Shown here piece by piece: positions 1 through 8,919 of a stretch of DNA of 64,000 nucleotides. The position numbers and the translations under genes were made by a program. Every line of letters starts with the position of its first letter. The stretch's first letter is position 1. Source of the DNA: BS750m-G69 sp964441235 (GTDB lineage Bacteria; Fidelibacterota; UBA2242); NCBI GenBank assembly GCA_964441235.1, contig CAYTUQ010000013.1, positions 1-64,000 of the forward strand, in the 5' to 3' direction. The notes beneath the pieces were generated by a model, which was given only the letters and a program-made list of their open reading frames with translations, was not told where the DNA came from and did not search any database.

Positions 1-46
1 CTTTGTGGATAAATATTGAAAAATTTATGCGAAAAATTTTAATTCT

Positions 47-130
47 TTATTGCTGTCCTACTACTACGCTGAACACCATTTTATTCTTGTGAGTTGTAAA
101 ATCATAGACTGGATCATCTCTAAAGTTTAC
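47..130 (-). pseudogene. Possible C-terminal remnant of an outer-membrane beta-barrel protein
   Basis: Read on the minus strand, this short stretch encodes VNFRDDPVYDFTTHKNKM and a few more hydrophobic residues before a stop. The alternating pattern and the short hydrophobic end resemble the last strands of an outer-membrane barrel. There is no start codon and the frame closes upstream, so it is at best a remnant. It lies just downstream of the interrupted CsgG-like gene. The assignment is by eye and weak. Confidence 0.2.
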
Positions 131-153
131 TTATCGAACATGTACTCTATCTA

Positions 154-924
154 TTAATGCCACGTCAAATTCATTCTTTCAAGTGAGGCCTCTAATTTTT
201 TAGTCTTACCTACTTCGACAGAAAATGACTGCTCATGATCAATATATCCCTTTTTGGTAACCTTTAGAGTATGTTCACCTGCTTTGAGTTCATCCAATTT
301 AAATGGTGTGAGACCCAGCTTTATGCTATCTATATAGACCATGGCTTGAGTTGGAACTGTTACAATTCCGACAACTCCAAACCCAATCTCTGCTGGAGCA
401 GTTTCCACCGGCATAGTTGTTACAGGTTTACTGATTCCTGCCAGCTCATTGGCAATAGATCCCATTAAATTTATTAGACCCTCAATTTCACCTATGTAAT
501 CGCGCGTTAAAGACTTTATCATTTGAGCAGTCTCCACGTCAATCAAAATGATATCAATAGTGTAAAGCTTTCCAATTTTTCCTATCGATCCTGCCACTAT
601 CTGCTGAACATTCAATAATCTTCCCATTTCTACTGCACATTCAGTGGATGTTCAGCCACTTAGTTGAAATCCCTGTTCTTTAAGTATTTCCTCCACTCGT
701 CCACGATCTAACATGATGAATACGTTTGTTCCCACTATCTTGGAGCGTAACCGATTGGTTAAAACAATGGCTTCTTGTGGGGTTAAGCCGCCCTGTGCAT
801 CAAAATCAATAACAGCAATATTCAGTTTTTCTTGAGTTTGTGCTAAGACTAATTCATGGAAACAAAACAATATTATCAAGAAAATAAAGTAACTAAGTAT
901 TTTTCTCATATCAATCCTCCTCAC
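154..924 (-). pseudogene. CsgG/LpoB-like secreted protein with C-terminal PEGA domain, interrupted by an in-frame TGA
   Basis: One reading frame runs from the ATG at 924 to the stop at 154, broken only by a TGA at 652-654 (codon 91). The first part has a signal peptide (residues 5-28, ending ELVLAQ) and a CsgG-like N-terminal half (IAVIDFDAQGGLTPQEA). After the TGA the same frame continues TSTECAVEMGRLLNVQQ, then a second CsgG-like half and a PEGA domain (about residues 185-250: GIVTVPTQAMVYIDS, GEHTLKVTKKGY). As I recall the family, a Cys precedes the T-S-x-E-C run, exactly where the TGA falls. The protein would be periplasmic or outer-membrane associated; PEGA domains occur in surface and wall-linked proteins. 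Either a nonsense mutation of a TGT/TGC codon or UGA recoding could explain it. Nothing after the stop looks decayed. Confidence 0.7.
652..654 (-). other. In-frame TGA at a conserved cysteine position
   Basis: The TGA follows Q-L-S-G and precedes T-S-T-E-C-A. The frame is unchanged on both sides (the ATG at 627 lies exactly 99 codons from the ATG at 924). A Cys-to-TGA change needs one base. The next 40 nt contain only a weak ACAU/AUGU pairing, which is not a convincing bacterial SECIS. TGA is used as a normal stop by many genes in this window. Confidence 0.75.
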
Positions 925-1102
925 AATTTAATTACAACTCTTTACATTATTTCTTCAGCAAAAACACAGCTTCAAAAGGCAGCAAATTAAAAATCCACCC
1001 ACCTCATAATCTTTTAAATAGATTCTTGGCTTTTTACTAATCATACCACAAGGGTTATTTTCTTAAATATAGATGTTTTTCTTTTTTATTCAAGGACTAT
1101 TT

Positions 1103-1360
1103 AGTGTCTGTCTATAAAATCGTTTTTTGACATTAAACCGATAAATCGGTTTAAGTTATTTAGGAGATTCCTGTCCACCAGACTGCCTCAAAGAAATCCC
1201 TTTGGGAAAGTCTGGTATTATTCTTATTTCTATATTTATCAGGAGATTAAGAATAGCGCCACGCTTTAGCGTGGTGATAAAATTCCCACACTCCTCACAA
1301 AACCACTTATCCCGTAGGGATGCCTATGGCAAGTGGTTTGTGACTTTATAGACAGGCACT
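1103..1360. repeat. 258-bp MITE-like element with 16-bp terminal inverted repeats
   Basis: The ends are AGTGTCTGTCTATAAA (1103-1118) and its inverse with one mismatch (1345-1360). They are flanked by a direct ATTT on both sides (1099-1102 and 1361-1364), a likely 4-bp target-site duplication. Inside are several hairpins: AAACCG/CGGTTT at 1135-1152, GCCACGC/GCGTGG near 1258, CCAGACT/AGTCTGG around 1177-1213 and AAACCACTT/AAGTGGTTT at 1302-1340. It has no coding capacity and occupies much of the 655-bp gap between the CsgG-like gene and the MFS gene. It is probably a non-autonomous transposon mobilised in trans. Confidence 0.75.
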
Positions 1361-1579
1361 ATTTATACACAAGTTTTTTAACCCTCTGAATAGTTATAAA
1401 TTTTCTGAAAGATTATCACTAAACCTATCCCGAGAAGAGTAATCTCCAGCAAATAAATACAACATCCAGAAAAATATCTATACCTTCCGGAAAACAAAGT
1501 CATTGTAAAAATATTTGAAAATAATCTAGAAACAGGTTCATATATCCTACCTAATATTAGCCATATATCATGGAATTAT

Positions 1580-2809
1580 TTAAGCCAATTTTGCTTCTGC
1601 TACTCGTACTAAAGGATAAAATACAATTAAGATACAAGACATTAATGCGATAGCGATGCCAACTCCAAACTGATCAGCAAGAAATCCGACAATTGGAGAA
1701 AAAACGGCTATTGCAAGAGTTTTTAGCTGCGATTCCACTGATAGTCCAGTTGCCATTAATTTACCAGGAATAGTTTCGCTTATATAGCTAACATTCATTG
1801 GACGCCGGACATTTTGCATCATATAAAGTAAAATAAACAATGCAATCGAAATAATAGATAAATGCCACTTGTAAAATAGCCCACTCATTATCGTTATGCA
1901 GATACCGAACAGGAAGGAAATATTGATTGCTCCTGGCAAATTTCGGAATCGATGGGAGAAAGCGGATGCATTTTTACTTGCGTACGATGTTAGATTGTAT
2001 AAAATAAAAAAAACAGCGGCAATAATTACAGCACTTCGTTGGTCATCTTTCATTGTCAGAAGTATTGGCAGTGAAATTGCAAATGATTTTAAGATTGGCT
2101 GAAGGTAGTCTTTAACCGATTTGAATAGACTGTCGTATAGTGAAGAATTTAGAATTCCGCGTCGAAATTCTGCTCGTTTGAAGATATGAATAAAATCTTT
2201 CCAATTAGGTCTGTTCTTTGATTTTTTTGAAGAAAATTGAAGTCCATTTAGTTCTTTGGGATAGGACATCATAAGAAATAGTTCTATGATATAAGGTACA
2301 ATAGTAGCAAGAAAAATTATTCGGTATTTGCCAGTAAAAAAGACCAGTGCTCCTGCAATCAACGATGAAAGTGCTGAACCTTTTTGTGACCAGCTTCGCG
2401 TATGTCCATAGTATTCCGTCTTAAGATGAGAAATATTTTTGATTTTGAGATAATCAAAAATCATGGCTTTATGTGTACCGGTGCGAAAAGCTTCACCAAC
2501 AGCAAAGAGAAACATTGCAATTATAAAAAGGCTGTATTTTGAAGATGAATAGAAAATTATAAAAGAGAGAATATAGGCAATGAAGGAAGAGATCATTGAG
2601 TTCTTTCGCCCGAATAAATCTGCGATAACACCCGTTGGCAATTCCAGAAGAGTGGTGGATATTTCACGTAAGGAAAAAAGAACTCCAATTTGCAGGTAAG
2701 ATATTCCCAGTGAGCGGAAGAATAGTAAAATGAACGGATCGAAGAAGCGAAGATTTTTTAGAAACCCGTAAGCACAAAATTTATGATACTGCAGGTCATG
2801 AGGTATCAT
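1580..2809 (-). CDS. MFS transporter
   Basis: A 409-residue polytopic membrane protein of the major facilitator superfamily, with about twelve hydrophobic segments by eye. The loop between segments 2 and 3 holds the MFS signature in the form GVIADLFGRKNS (about residues 60-71). The N-terminus (LFFRSLGISYLQIGVLFS) resembles drug-efflux-like MFS proteins of diderm bacteria. The substrate cannot be inferred. Its start codon overlaps the stop codon of the upstream rlmN gene by 4 bp, so the two are translationally coupled on the minus strand. The link with rRNA modification may be incidental, or it may hint at antibiotic exposure, since RlmN affects ribosomal drug sensitivity. Confidence 0.85.
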   Translation of the reverse strand: MIPHDLQYHKFCAYGFLKNLRFFDPFILLFFRSLGISYLQIGVLFSLREISTTLLELPTGVIADLFGRKNSMISSFIAYILSFIIFYSSSKYSLFIIAMFLFAVGEAFRTGTHKAMIFDYLKIKNISHLKTEYYGHTRSWSQKGSALSSLIAGALVFFTGKYRIIFLATIVPYIIELFLMMSYPKELNGLQFSSKKSKNRPNWKDFIHIFKRAEFRRGILNSSLYDSLFKSVKDYLQPILKSFAISLPILLTMKDDQRSAVIIAAVFFILYNLTSYASKNASAFSHRFRNLPGAINISFLFGICITIMSGLFYKWHLSIISIALFILLYMMQNVRRPMNVSYISETIPGKLMATGLSVESQLKTLAIAVFSPIVGFLADQFGVGIAIALMSCILIVFYPLVRVAEAKLA

Positions 2810-3858
2810 AAATGTATCTCATCAGTATAAAGCTGTCCGCATGCGGCTGCAATGTCTGTACCTTTACTCCTGCGAACTGTAATTATGAATGGAGCGAGAT
2901 AAGCCTCTTTTATAAACTTTTCGAGAGTCTCTTCACCGGGGCATTTGTAAACAACATGTCTATTTTCATTGAATGGGATGATATTTAACTTACATGGGAC
3001 AGGGCTCAACAGTTTCACTAATCGGCGGGCATCTGAAAGCGAATCGTTGAAACCCGCAATGAGAATATACTCAAAAGTCACTTTTTTACGAGATTTTCGA
3101 GTATAGAACAAAGATGCTTCGAGCAGTTCTTTGATGGGATACTTTTTATTTATCGGTACAAGTTGATTCCTCTGATCATCAGTGGTTCCATTCAATGATA
3201 TTGCGAGTTTGAATTTATGTCTCTCTTCGGTGTATCTATATATAGCAGGTGTTATGCCGCATGTTGAGATTGTAATTTTCCTGGCTGATATTTCCTGTCC
3301 ACACTCACTGTTTAGAATATTTGCTGCATTTATTACATTTTCATAGTTTAAAAAAGGTTCGCCCATTCCCATAAAAACCACATTTGTGATGGGTATTTGG
3401 GAGTTAGAGTTTATCCATAATAATTGATCGACTATTTCACCGGTAGTTAAATTTCGTTTGAATTTCATAAGGCCAGTTGCGCAAAGGGGGCATCCAATTG
3501 AGCATCCAACTTGAATTGATAAACAGACGGTAACTCGCTTACCTTCTATCATGTAGACTGATTCGATTAGGTTCCCATCATTTAATTCAAATAGATATTT
3601 TGTTGTCTTATCCAATCTGGATTTGAGGGTTTTCTTTTCTTTTATAGTAGTCAGTATACATTCTTTTGATAATTCTTCTCTGAAGTTTTTTGAAAGGCTC
3701 GACATTTCATTAAAAGATCGAACTCCCTTTTGATACATCCACTGAAATATCTGCTTTGCACGAAATGGCTTTTCTCCAATCTCTTGCATCCACTGCTCGA
3801 GTTCTTCGAGAGTTAAGCCTTTAAGTATTTTCCTATTGTATTTGAGTTTTGATACCAT
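2806..3858 (-). CDS. rlmN: Dual-specificity 23S rRNA/tRNA adenine-C2 methyltransferase RlmN
   Basis: This radical-SAM enzyme methylates C2 of A2503 in 23S rRNA and of A37 in some tRNAs. The cluster motif Cx3Cx2C is present as CSIGCPLC (C119, C123, C126), followed by ATGLMKFKRNLTTGEI. GMGEP, the SAM-binding glycine motif, comes shortly after. The conserved C-terminal methyl-carrying cysteine is in AAACGQL (C340). The length (350 aa) is normal. The gene is first in a two-gene minus-strand unit and overlaps the MFS gene by 4 bp. Cfr has a similar layout, but the N-terminal helical domain (ILKGLTLEELEQWM) and overall sequence fit RlmN better. Confidence 0.95.
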   Translation of the reverse strand: MVSKLKYNRKILKGLTLEELEQWMQEIGEKPFRAKQIFQWMYQKGVRSFNEMSSLSKNFREELSKECILTTIKEKKTLKSRLDKTTKYLFELNDGNLIESVYMIEGKRVTVCLSIQVGCSIGCPLCATGLMKFKRNLTTGEIVDQLLWINSNSQIPITNVVFMGMGEPFLNYENVINAANILNSECGQEISARKITISTCGITPAIYRYTEERHKFKLAISLNGTTDDQRNQLVPINKKYPIKELLEASLFYTRKSRKKVTFEYILIAGFNDSLSDARRLVKLLSPVPCKLNIIPFNENRHVVYKCPGEETLEKFIKEAYLAPFIITVRRSKGTDIAAACGQLYTDEIHL

Positions 3859-4026
3859 ATTTTTTATTTATTATTCAAATTCTATTAAAAATCATAATTG
3901 TAAGAAAGTAGCAAATTTTGAGAGAATCGGCATCAAATATATTTTTATATACTTATTCTTCATTGACATTCTACAACTCTCTGAATAAATTAACAAACAA
4001 GTATGATTTGTGATATTAAAATTTTT

Positions 4027-4263
4027 ATGAAAAATAAAATATTCCTGATATTCTGTATTGGGTTAATTTGTACAGCTAAGGGGCAGTTTTACCAATTATC
4101 GGCGGAATATAAAGCCGCACCTGTACTTTGTGGTATGTTACTTGACTCTGACTCGACCACTTTAATCCCAGGCTGTTATATATATTCCCATAATCTTAAG
4201 AATTCAGATGAGAGTGAAAAAGTTATAGTCAGATGGGCATTACACTACAAGACAGATTTGTAA
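4027..4263 (+). CDS. Small secreted hypothetical protein
   Basis: From the ATG at 4027 this encodes about 78 residues starting with a clear signal peptide (MKNKIFLIFCIGLICTAKGQ). An in-frame ATG at 4003 would add 8 residues before the signal and is less likely. The mature part (FYQLSAEYKAAPVLCGMLLD) matches no family I recognise. It stands alone between divergent rlmN and the spmA operon. It could be the truncated 5' end of a longer secreted protein. Confidence 0.4.
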   Translation: MKNKIFLIFCIGLICTAKGQFYQLSAEYKAAPVLCGMLLDSDSTTLIPGCYIYSHNLKNSDESEKVIVRWALHYKTDL

Positions 4264-4476
4264 CTTTCCAAAAAGTTGAATAAATAGAATTTTATTTTAG
4301 ATATTTCTTGAAGGATTATCCAATCAAACGTGTTCTTATCGTTGCTATCCCATTAGATATATTGTACATCAATACATTTCGACACTTCTTTAAGTGATTT
4401 ATTATCAAGGTTTTTTCTGAGGAAATTAATAGTTGTTTTCGAGCAATGTTAAAAATATTAACAGGAGTATTTAGAT

Positions 4477-5133
4477 ATGCTGAATTATATTTGGCTTGCA
4501 CTTATGGTAATTGCCATAGTTGTAGGAGCTATTAATGGACGAATTGAAGCAGTAACAAATGCTGCGATAAAAAATGCTGCCACTGCAGTAGATATTTCAT
4601 TGGGACTTATTGGGATTATGGCTCTCTGGCTTGGTATTATGAAAATTGCCGAAAAAGGTGGAATTATCAAGATTTTATCGCGTGCCATACGTCCTGTTGC
4701 AAAATTCCTATTCCCCAATATTCCATCTGACCATCCAGCAATTGGAACAATGTTAATGAATATTATTGCAAATTGGCTTGGACTCGGAAATGCAGCTACG
4801 CCCCTCGGCTTAAAGGCAATGGATAACCTTCAGAGCTTAAACAAGTCAAAAGATACCGCCACAAATGCAATGGTTGTTTTTCTTGCACTTAATACTGCCA
4901 GTATAACTATTATTCCTATGACAATTATTGCTGTGCGGGCAGAACTTGGTTCGGCAAATCCTTTTGAGATCATAAGCACGACTGTTTTTTCATCCACCTG
5001 TGCTACTATCGCAGCGGTAACAGCGGCTAAGCTTTTGCAAAAGCTTCCAGGTATTCGAAAATCAGACCCCAACGGAGACCCGTCTAATGACCGTATTGAT
5101 AAAGAAAAAGAGGAGGGAGAAAAAGATGCTTGA
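4477..5133 (+). CDS. spmA: Spore maturation protein A-like membrane protein (nucleoside-recognition Gate domain)
   Basis: A 218-aa inner-membrane protein of the SpmA family, with a nucleoside-recognition (Gate) domain at about residues 38-150 (SLGLIGIMALWLGIMKIAEK; NWLGLGNAATPLGLKAM). The NxxGLGNAATPLGLKAM segment is typical. The C-terminus is a charged tail rich in K, E and D. SpmA is known from Bacillus, where with SpmB it affects spore-core dehydration. The pair is widespread in non-sporulating diderms, where its role is unknown. Its stop overlaps the spmB start, so the two are translated as a unit. Confidence 0.9.
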   Translation: MLNYIWLALMVIAIVVGAINGRIEAVTNAAIKNAATAVDISLGLIGIMALWLGIMKIAEKGGIIKILSRAIRPVAKFLFPNIPSDHPAIGTMLMNIIANWLGLGNAATPLGLKAMDNLQSLNKSKDTATNAMVVFLALNTASITIIPMTIIAVRAELGSANPFEIISTTVFSSTCATIAAVTAAKLLQKLPGIRKSDPNGDPSNDRIDKEKEEGEKDA

Positions 5134-5743
5134 TTCACTTTCTACCTCCGCTGTGATTGATACGGTAAGTCAGGTCGCACAATCAACTTCTGTATCGTCT
5201 GACTCTCTTTTTGTAATTATAATGAAGGGTTTCTCAAATTACGCTATACCTTTCTTGCTACTTGTTATACCTATTCTTGGATTTGCTAAAAAAGTAAAAG
5301 TTTATGAAGCCTTTGTCGAGGGAGCAAAAGATGGTTTTACTGTTGCAGTAAAAATTATTCCGTATCTTGTAGCAATTTTAGTGGCGATCGGAATGTTTCG
5401 TGCATCCGGTGCAATGGATTATTTTGTCTATCTACTTTCGCCAATAACGAATCTTATTGGTATGCCGGCGGAAACGCTTCCTGTTGCTCTTATGCGACCA
5501 TTATCTGGCAGCGGGACCTTAGGAATTGTGACAGAACTTATGAGTGAGCATGGGCCGGATTCATTTATAGGTCGCATATCTTCCACAATGTTCGGAAGTA
5601 CTGAGACGACATTTTATGTACTTGCAGTGTATTTCGGTGCTGTGGGAATTAAAAAATCTCGCCACGCTGTAGGTGCTGGATTAATAGGAGATGCTGCAGG
5701 ACTTCTGATGGCTGTATTTATTTGCCGTATTGTATTTGGGTAG
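5126..5743 (+). CDS. spmB: Spore maturation protein B-like membrane protein (nucleoside-recognition Gate domain)
   Basis: The partner of SpmA. I chose the ATG at 5126 over the upstream in-frame ATG at 5087 because it follows a strong GAGGAGGG ribosome site and leaves only an 8-bp overlap with spmA. The protein (about 205 aa) has a Gate domain (KVYEAFVEGAKDGFTVAVKI; ALMRPLSGSGTLGIVTELM) and ends in a hydrophobic segment (GLLMAVFICRIVFG). The conserved phrase STMFGSTETTFYVLAVYFG fits SpmB well. It is probably a two-subunit membrane complex with SpmA. The transported molecule is unknown. Confidence 0.9.
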   Translation: MLDSLSTSAVIDTVSQVAQSTSVSSDSLFVIIMKGFSNYAIPFLLLVIPILGFAKKVKVYEAFVEGAKDGFTVAVKIIPYLVAILVAIGMFRASGAMDYFVYLLSPITNLIGMPAETLPVALMRPLSGSGTLGIVTELMSEHGPDSFIGRISSTMFGSTETTFYVLAVYFGAVGIKKSRHAVGAGLIGDAAGLLMAVFICRIVFG

Positions 5744-5830
5744 ATGGCATGAATTTTTATAAGGTTCTTTGTTATTTTTTAGAGATTTATAAAATAGAAA
5801 TTTAGTGTTTTTCTCTTTTTAGAAAAAGAC

Positions 5831-5858
5831 TTGACATTATTAAAAAATATTGTTAAAT
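5831..5858 (+). promoter_or_regulatory. Possible sigma-70-type promoter
   Basis: TTGACA at 5831-5836 is a perfect -35 hexamer, and TTAAAT at 5853-5858 is a partial -10 at 16-bp spacing. It lies in the 358-bp gap between spmB and ddh. Just downstream, 5926-5997 could encode a 23-residue signal-peptide-like fragment (LKFSLFVILSIAVVFGQIDW), probably a dead 5' remnant. The rest of the gap is A/T-rich with nothing recognisable. The promoter could serve the ddh cluster, about 240 bp away. Confidence 0.3.
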
Positions 5859-6101
5859 GTACCCTTGATAGAGGTAGAAAAATTAACATTAATCAAAAAA
5901 AGAAGAATGAGTTTTAAAAATTAAATTGTTAAAATTTTCTTTGTTTGTAATTTTGTCTATTGCCGTTGTTTTCGGACAAATAGATTGGTTACAATAACTT
6001 TGATTCATGATATTGATAATTAAAATAGTAGTAAAGATAAATAAAATTAAAGTTCCTTTTAAATTTGTAAAATTTTATCATAACATATTTTGAGAGTATA
6101 A

Positions 6102-7004
6102 ATGGAAAATATTAATGCCGCAATCGTAGGATATGGAAGTATAGGAAGATATACTTTTGAGGCTATTCAGCAAGCACAAGATATTAATCTGGTGGGAGTC
6201 GTAAGAAGATCAGTTTCTATTTCGAATACTCCTCATGAATTAATAAACACAAAAATTGTAACGAAAATTAGTGAGTTGGAAAATGTTGATGTGGCTATTA
6301 TTTGCGTTCCAAGCAGGGAAGCTCCCAAATACGCAAATGAGATATTAGAAATGGGCATAAACACCGTGGACAGTTATGATATCCATACTAATATTTGGAA
6401 TTTAAAGAAGGAGCTGGAGTCTATCTCAATAAAAAATAATGCAGTATCAATAATTTCGGCCGGCTGGGATCCTGGTACTGATTCGATTGTTCGGACAATT
6501 TTTCAAGCAGCTGCACCGAAAGGATTAACTTATACAAATTTCGGACCGGGAATGAGTATGGGGCACACGACGGCAGTAAAAGCTATCCCCGGTATTAAAG
6601 ACGCACTTTCCTTAACAATTCCTATAGGCACGGGAATTCATAGAAGGATGGTTTATATCGAATTAGAGAACGGCTATCAGTTCGATGAAGTGGCAAAGGC
6701 AATAAAAAATGATGAATATTTTATTCGCGACGATACCCACGTCATTGCCATAGAAAATGTAAGCAATTTAAAAGACATGGGACATGCCGTAAAAATGGAA
6801 CGAAGAGGAGTTTCAGGTAAAAGCCATAATCAATTATTTGAGCTTAATATGAAGATTAATAATCCGGCACTAACAGGTCAAATATTAGTAGGTGCTGCCA
6901 GATCATCAATGAAACAAAAACCGGGTTGCTATACTTTAATTGAAATACCGGTAATCGACTTATTACCAGGTGAGCAAGAAGAGCTGATCAAAAGCTTAGT
7001 TTAG
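6102..7004 (+). CDS. ddh: meso-Diaminopimelate D-dehydrogenase
   Basis: This NADPH-dependent enzyme makes meso-diaminopimelate from tetrahydrodipicolinate and ammonia in one step, bypassing the acylated DAP routes. The Rossmann motif GYGSIGR is at residues 10-16. The core holds SAGWDPGTDSIVR and NFGPGMSMGHTTAVKAI, both diagnostic of Ddh. The C-terminus (GAARSSMKQKPGCYTLIEIP) is also typical. The length (300 aa) is close to the usual 320. It opens a cluster that continues with an asd fragment, lysC, murB and murA, so it probably feeds DAP into peptidoglycan. Confidence 0.93.
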   Translation: MENINAAIVGYGSIGRYTFEAIQQAQDINLVGVVRRSVSISNTPHELINTKIVTKISELENVDVAIICVPSREAPKYANEILEMGINTVDSYDIHTNIWNLKKELESISIKNNAVSIISAGWDPGTDSIVRTIFQAAAPKGLTYTNFGPGMSMGHTTAVKAIPGIKDALSLTIPIGTGIHRRMVYIELENGYQFDEVAKAIKNDEYFIRDDTHVIAIENVSNLKDMGHAVKMERRGVSGKSHNQLFELNMKINNPALTGQILVGAARSSMKQKPGCYTLIEIPVIDLLPGEQEELIKSLV

Positions 7005-7084
7005 TAGGTTCCTCTCTATTTGGATGTATGGAAAGCATGAGAAAAGAATTGTTAATATATTTTTAGTGTAGAAGGATAATATAT

Positions 7085-7243
7085 TTGCAGAAAATACCTT
7101 GTGTAGTCCTTGGTGCAACCGGTTTAGTGGGCCAGGTTTTTGTATGGATGCTGTCATGTCATCCTCTATTTGAGCCGCAAATTTTAATTGCCTTCGACCG
7201 GCAGCTCAATCGCCAATGCAGAATTATTTTTAAAATCGTATGA
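7085..7243 (+). pseudogene. asd: N-terminal fragment of aspartate-semialdehyde dehydrogenase
   Basis: A 52-codon frame from a TTG start reads CVVLGATGLVGQVFVWML, then SCHPLFEPQILIAFDRQ. The GATGLVGQ-F nucleotide-binding signature and the following HPxFE are those of the archaeal/fungal-type Asd family, which is normally about 350 aa. The frame ends after the first domain segment with unrelated residues, so the catalytic part is gone. It sits directly between ddh and lysC, where an asd gene would complete the aspartate-to-DAP path. It looks like a deletion remnant that still leads into lysC 9 bp later. Confidence 0.7.
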
Positions 7244-7252
7244 AAGTGAAAT

Positions 7253-8620
7253 ATGGGAAAAATTGTAGTAAAGTTTGGTGGCTCAAATTTAAGATGCAAA
7301 GATGACATTTTTAAAACAACGGAGGTAATTAAAAGATATAATTCTCTATTGATTGTGGTTATTTCAGCGCTTTATGGAATAACCGATTTTTTAGCAGATG
7401 CAATAATAAAAATCAAGGATGAATTAAAAAATGTAAACAATGTTATCGCATTTCTATTAGAAACTCACCAGGAAGTATTGGAAAAATATATTGACGACGA
7501 GCAGTATAAACATGAATGTTCCAAAAAATTGCGTAATGAAGTCGAAAAACTAAAAAAAATATTAGCGGACATTCATAATTCTGAAGAAGTACAAGATTAT
7601 ACTGAAGATATTGTGTTAAGCTATGGTGAAAGACTGTCTTCTTTATTATTAGAGTTTCTTTTAAAGGACATGAAAATAAAATGTGAAAGAATTTTACCGG
7701 AAACATTGGGTTTATATACAGATGGAGTATATAGCAACGCTACTATAGATTTTTCGATTTCGGAGAGTAAAATCCGAAGGAAATTATCTAAAGAAAAAAC
7801 ATACATAATTCCCGGCTTCTATGGAATATCCCCCGACAATAAAATAACAACGTTCGGTCGGGGTGGTAGTGATTATACTGCCGCGGCAATCGCAAGATGT
7901 ATTGACGCGGATTTCGTGGATATCTGGAAAGATGTTCCCGGATTTATGAGTGCAGATCCAAACGTGTTAAATTGTACAAAAGTAATCCCAAAATTAACCT
8001 ATCGTGAAGCCTCCGAAATGGCATACTTTGGCGCTCATATTTTACATCCGCGAACAGTTGAACCATTGCAGGATAAGAACATACAAATCAGGATTTTTAA
8101 CATTAACGATTTTCCAGATAAATTTTCAGCGTTGACTTATATCGGAGGTGACCAACATGTAAACGGGGTAATAAAAGGTATTACATATACAGACGACATT
8201 GCGGTGTTGAGGTTAAAAAATCCAGAAATCGGGATAAAACCTGAAATTTTATCCTACATAACATCTACATTATACAAATCAAAAATATATACAAAATCGG
8301 TCATTACTTCGCAAACTTCCATCAATATTTGGCTTTCAAAAAAAGATACTCAAAAAATCTGTAAAATTATAGATAGTTTAGGATTATCCCAAAGCTATAA
8401 ATTAGTATGCATGGACAATATATCCTTGATTGTTTTAGTAGGTGAAGGCATGATTGAAATTCCCGGCATTGTTACTCGTATTTTTAAAACCTTATCCCGA
8501 CATAGAATAAATGTCCAGTTAATATCGTTAGGTGTCTCTGAAGTTGCAGGGTATTTCATTGTAAATAAAAAGGATAAAAACGAAACAATAAAAGCAATTC
8601 ATAAGGAATTTTTCAGTTAA
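7253..8620 (+). CDS. lysC: Aspartate kinase
   Basis: Catalyses ATP-dependent phosphorylation of aspartate, the first step to lysine, DAP, threonine and methionine. The amino-acid kinase domain opens with KFGGSN (residues 7-12; the usual form is KFGGTS). It carries GRGGSDYTAAAIARCI at about residue 203 and the typical KDVPGFMSADPN and MAYFGAHILHPRTVEP segments. Two ACT-type regulatory regions follow (about 310-455), the last with PGIVTRIFKTLSRHRINVQL. At 455 aa it is a monofunctional enzyme of the ThrA/LysC-III type rather than a short LysC-alpha. Its position suggests a dedicated supply of DAP for the wall genes downstream. Confidence 0.92.
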   Translation: MGKIVVKFGGSNLRCKDDIFKTTEVIKRYNSLLIVVISALYGITDFLADAIIKIKDELKNVNNVIAFLLETHQEVLEKYIDDEQYKHECSKKLRNEVEKLKKILADIHNSEEVQDYTEDIVLSYGERLSSLLLEFLLKDMKIKCERILPETLGLYTDGVYSNATIDFSISESKIRRKLSKEKTYIIPGFYGISPDNKITTFGRGGSDYTAAAIARCIDADFVDIWKDVPGFMSADPNVLNCTKVIPKLTYREASEMAYFGAHILHPRTVEPLQDKNIQIRIFNINDFPDKFSALTYIGGDQHVNGVIKGITYTDDIAVLRLKNPEIGIKPEILSYITSTLYKSKIYTKSVITSQTSINIWLSKKDTQKICKIIDSLGLSQSYKLVCMDNISLIVLVGEGMIEIPGIVTRIFKTLSRHRINVQLISLGVSEVAGYFIVNKKDKNETIKAIHKEFFS

Positions 8621-8749
8621 TTTTCTTTTAATAATAATTGATGATCTCGTAAAAAGTACTATATTGGATTCAGGTTGTTTGATAATTATAATAATTAAAA
8701 AGAGATAGGGGAGGGTGTCGTAATTAATTATATATTAATTGCTTAGAGT

Positions 8750-8890
8750 CCTTTGCCTGCCTGTCCTACGGACACAGACAGGCATCTTTGTCTCGTTCCA
8801 AAGGTCACGTGCCAGAGGCATCCCTTTGGGAGAGGACTCCTCCGGAGAATTCATTCGGAAAAGAGGCCCCTTTGGTGCGAGAGGATTTTT
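8750..8890. repeat. Dispersed palindrome-rich repeat
   Basis: This G/C-rich island in an A/T-rich gap is built from small palindromes: GCCTGCCTGTCC/GACAGGC, CATCCCTTTGGGAGAG, and ACTCCTCCGGAG. The CCTTTGGG motif recurs at about 1198, 29120, 37555, 45341 and 50290. It has no coding sense and lies between lysC and murB. It may fold into hairpins and affect the lysC-murB transcript. Confidence 0.5.
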
Positions 8891-8919
8891 TCCGAAACTA
8901 TCTTCAATAATTGGTAAAT

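Noticed and set aside
154..924. Genome-wide recoding of TGA as Trp
   Set aside because: Many intact genes here end in TGA at the expected place, for example nearly all overlapping pairs with ATGA junctions.
4316..4501. 61-aa minus-strand frame before spmA
   Set aside because: It overlaps the spmA start and has no protein-like features.
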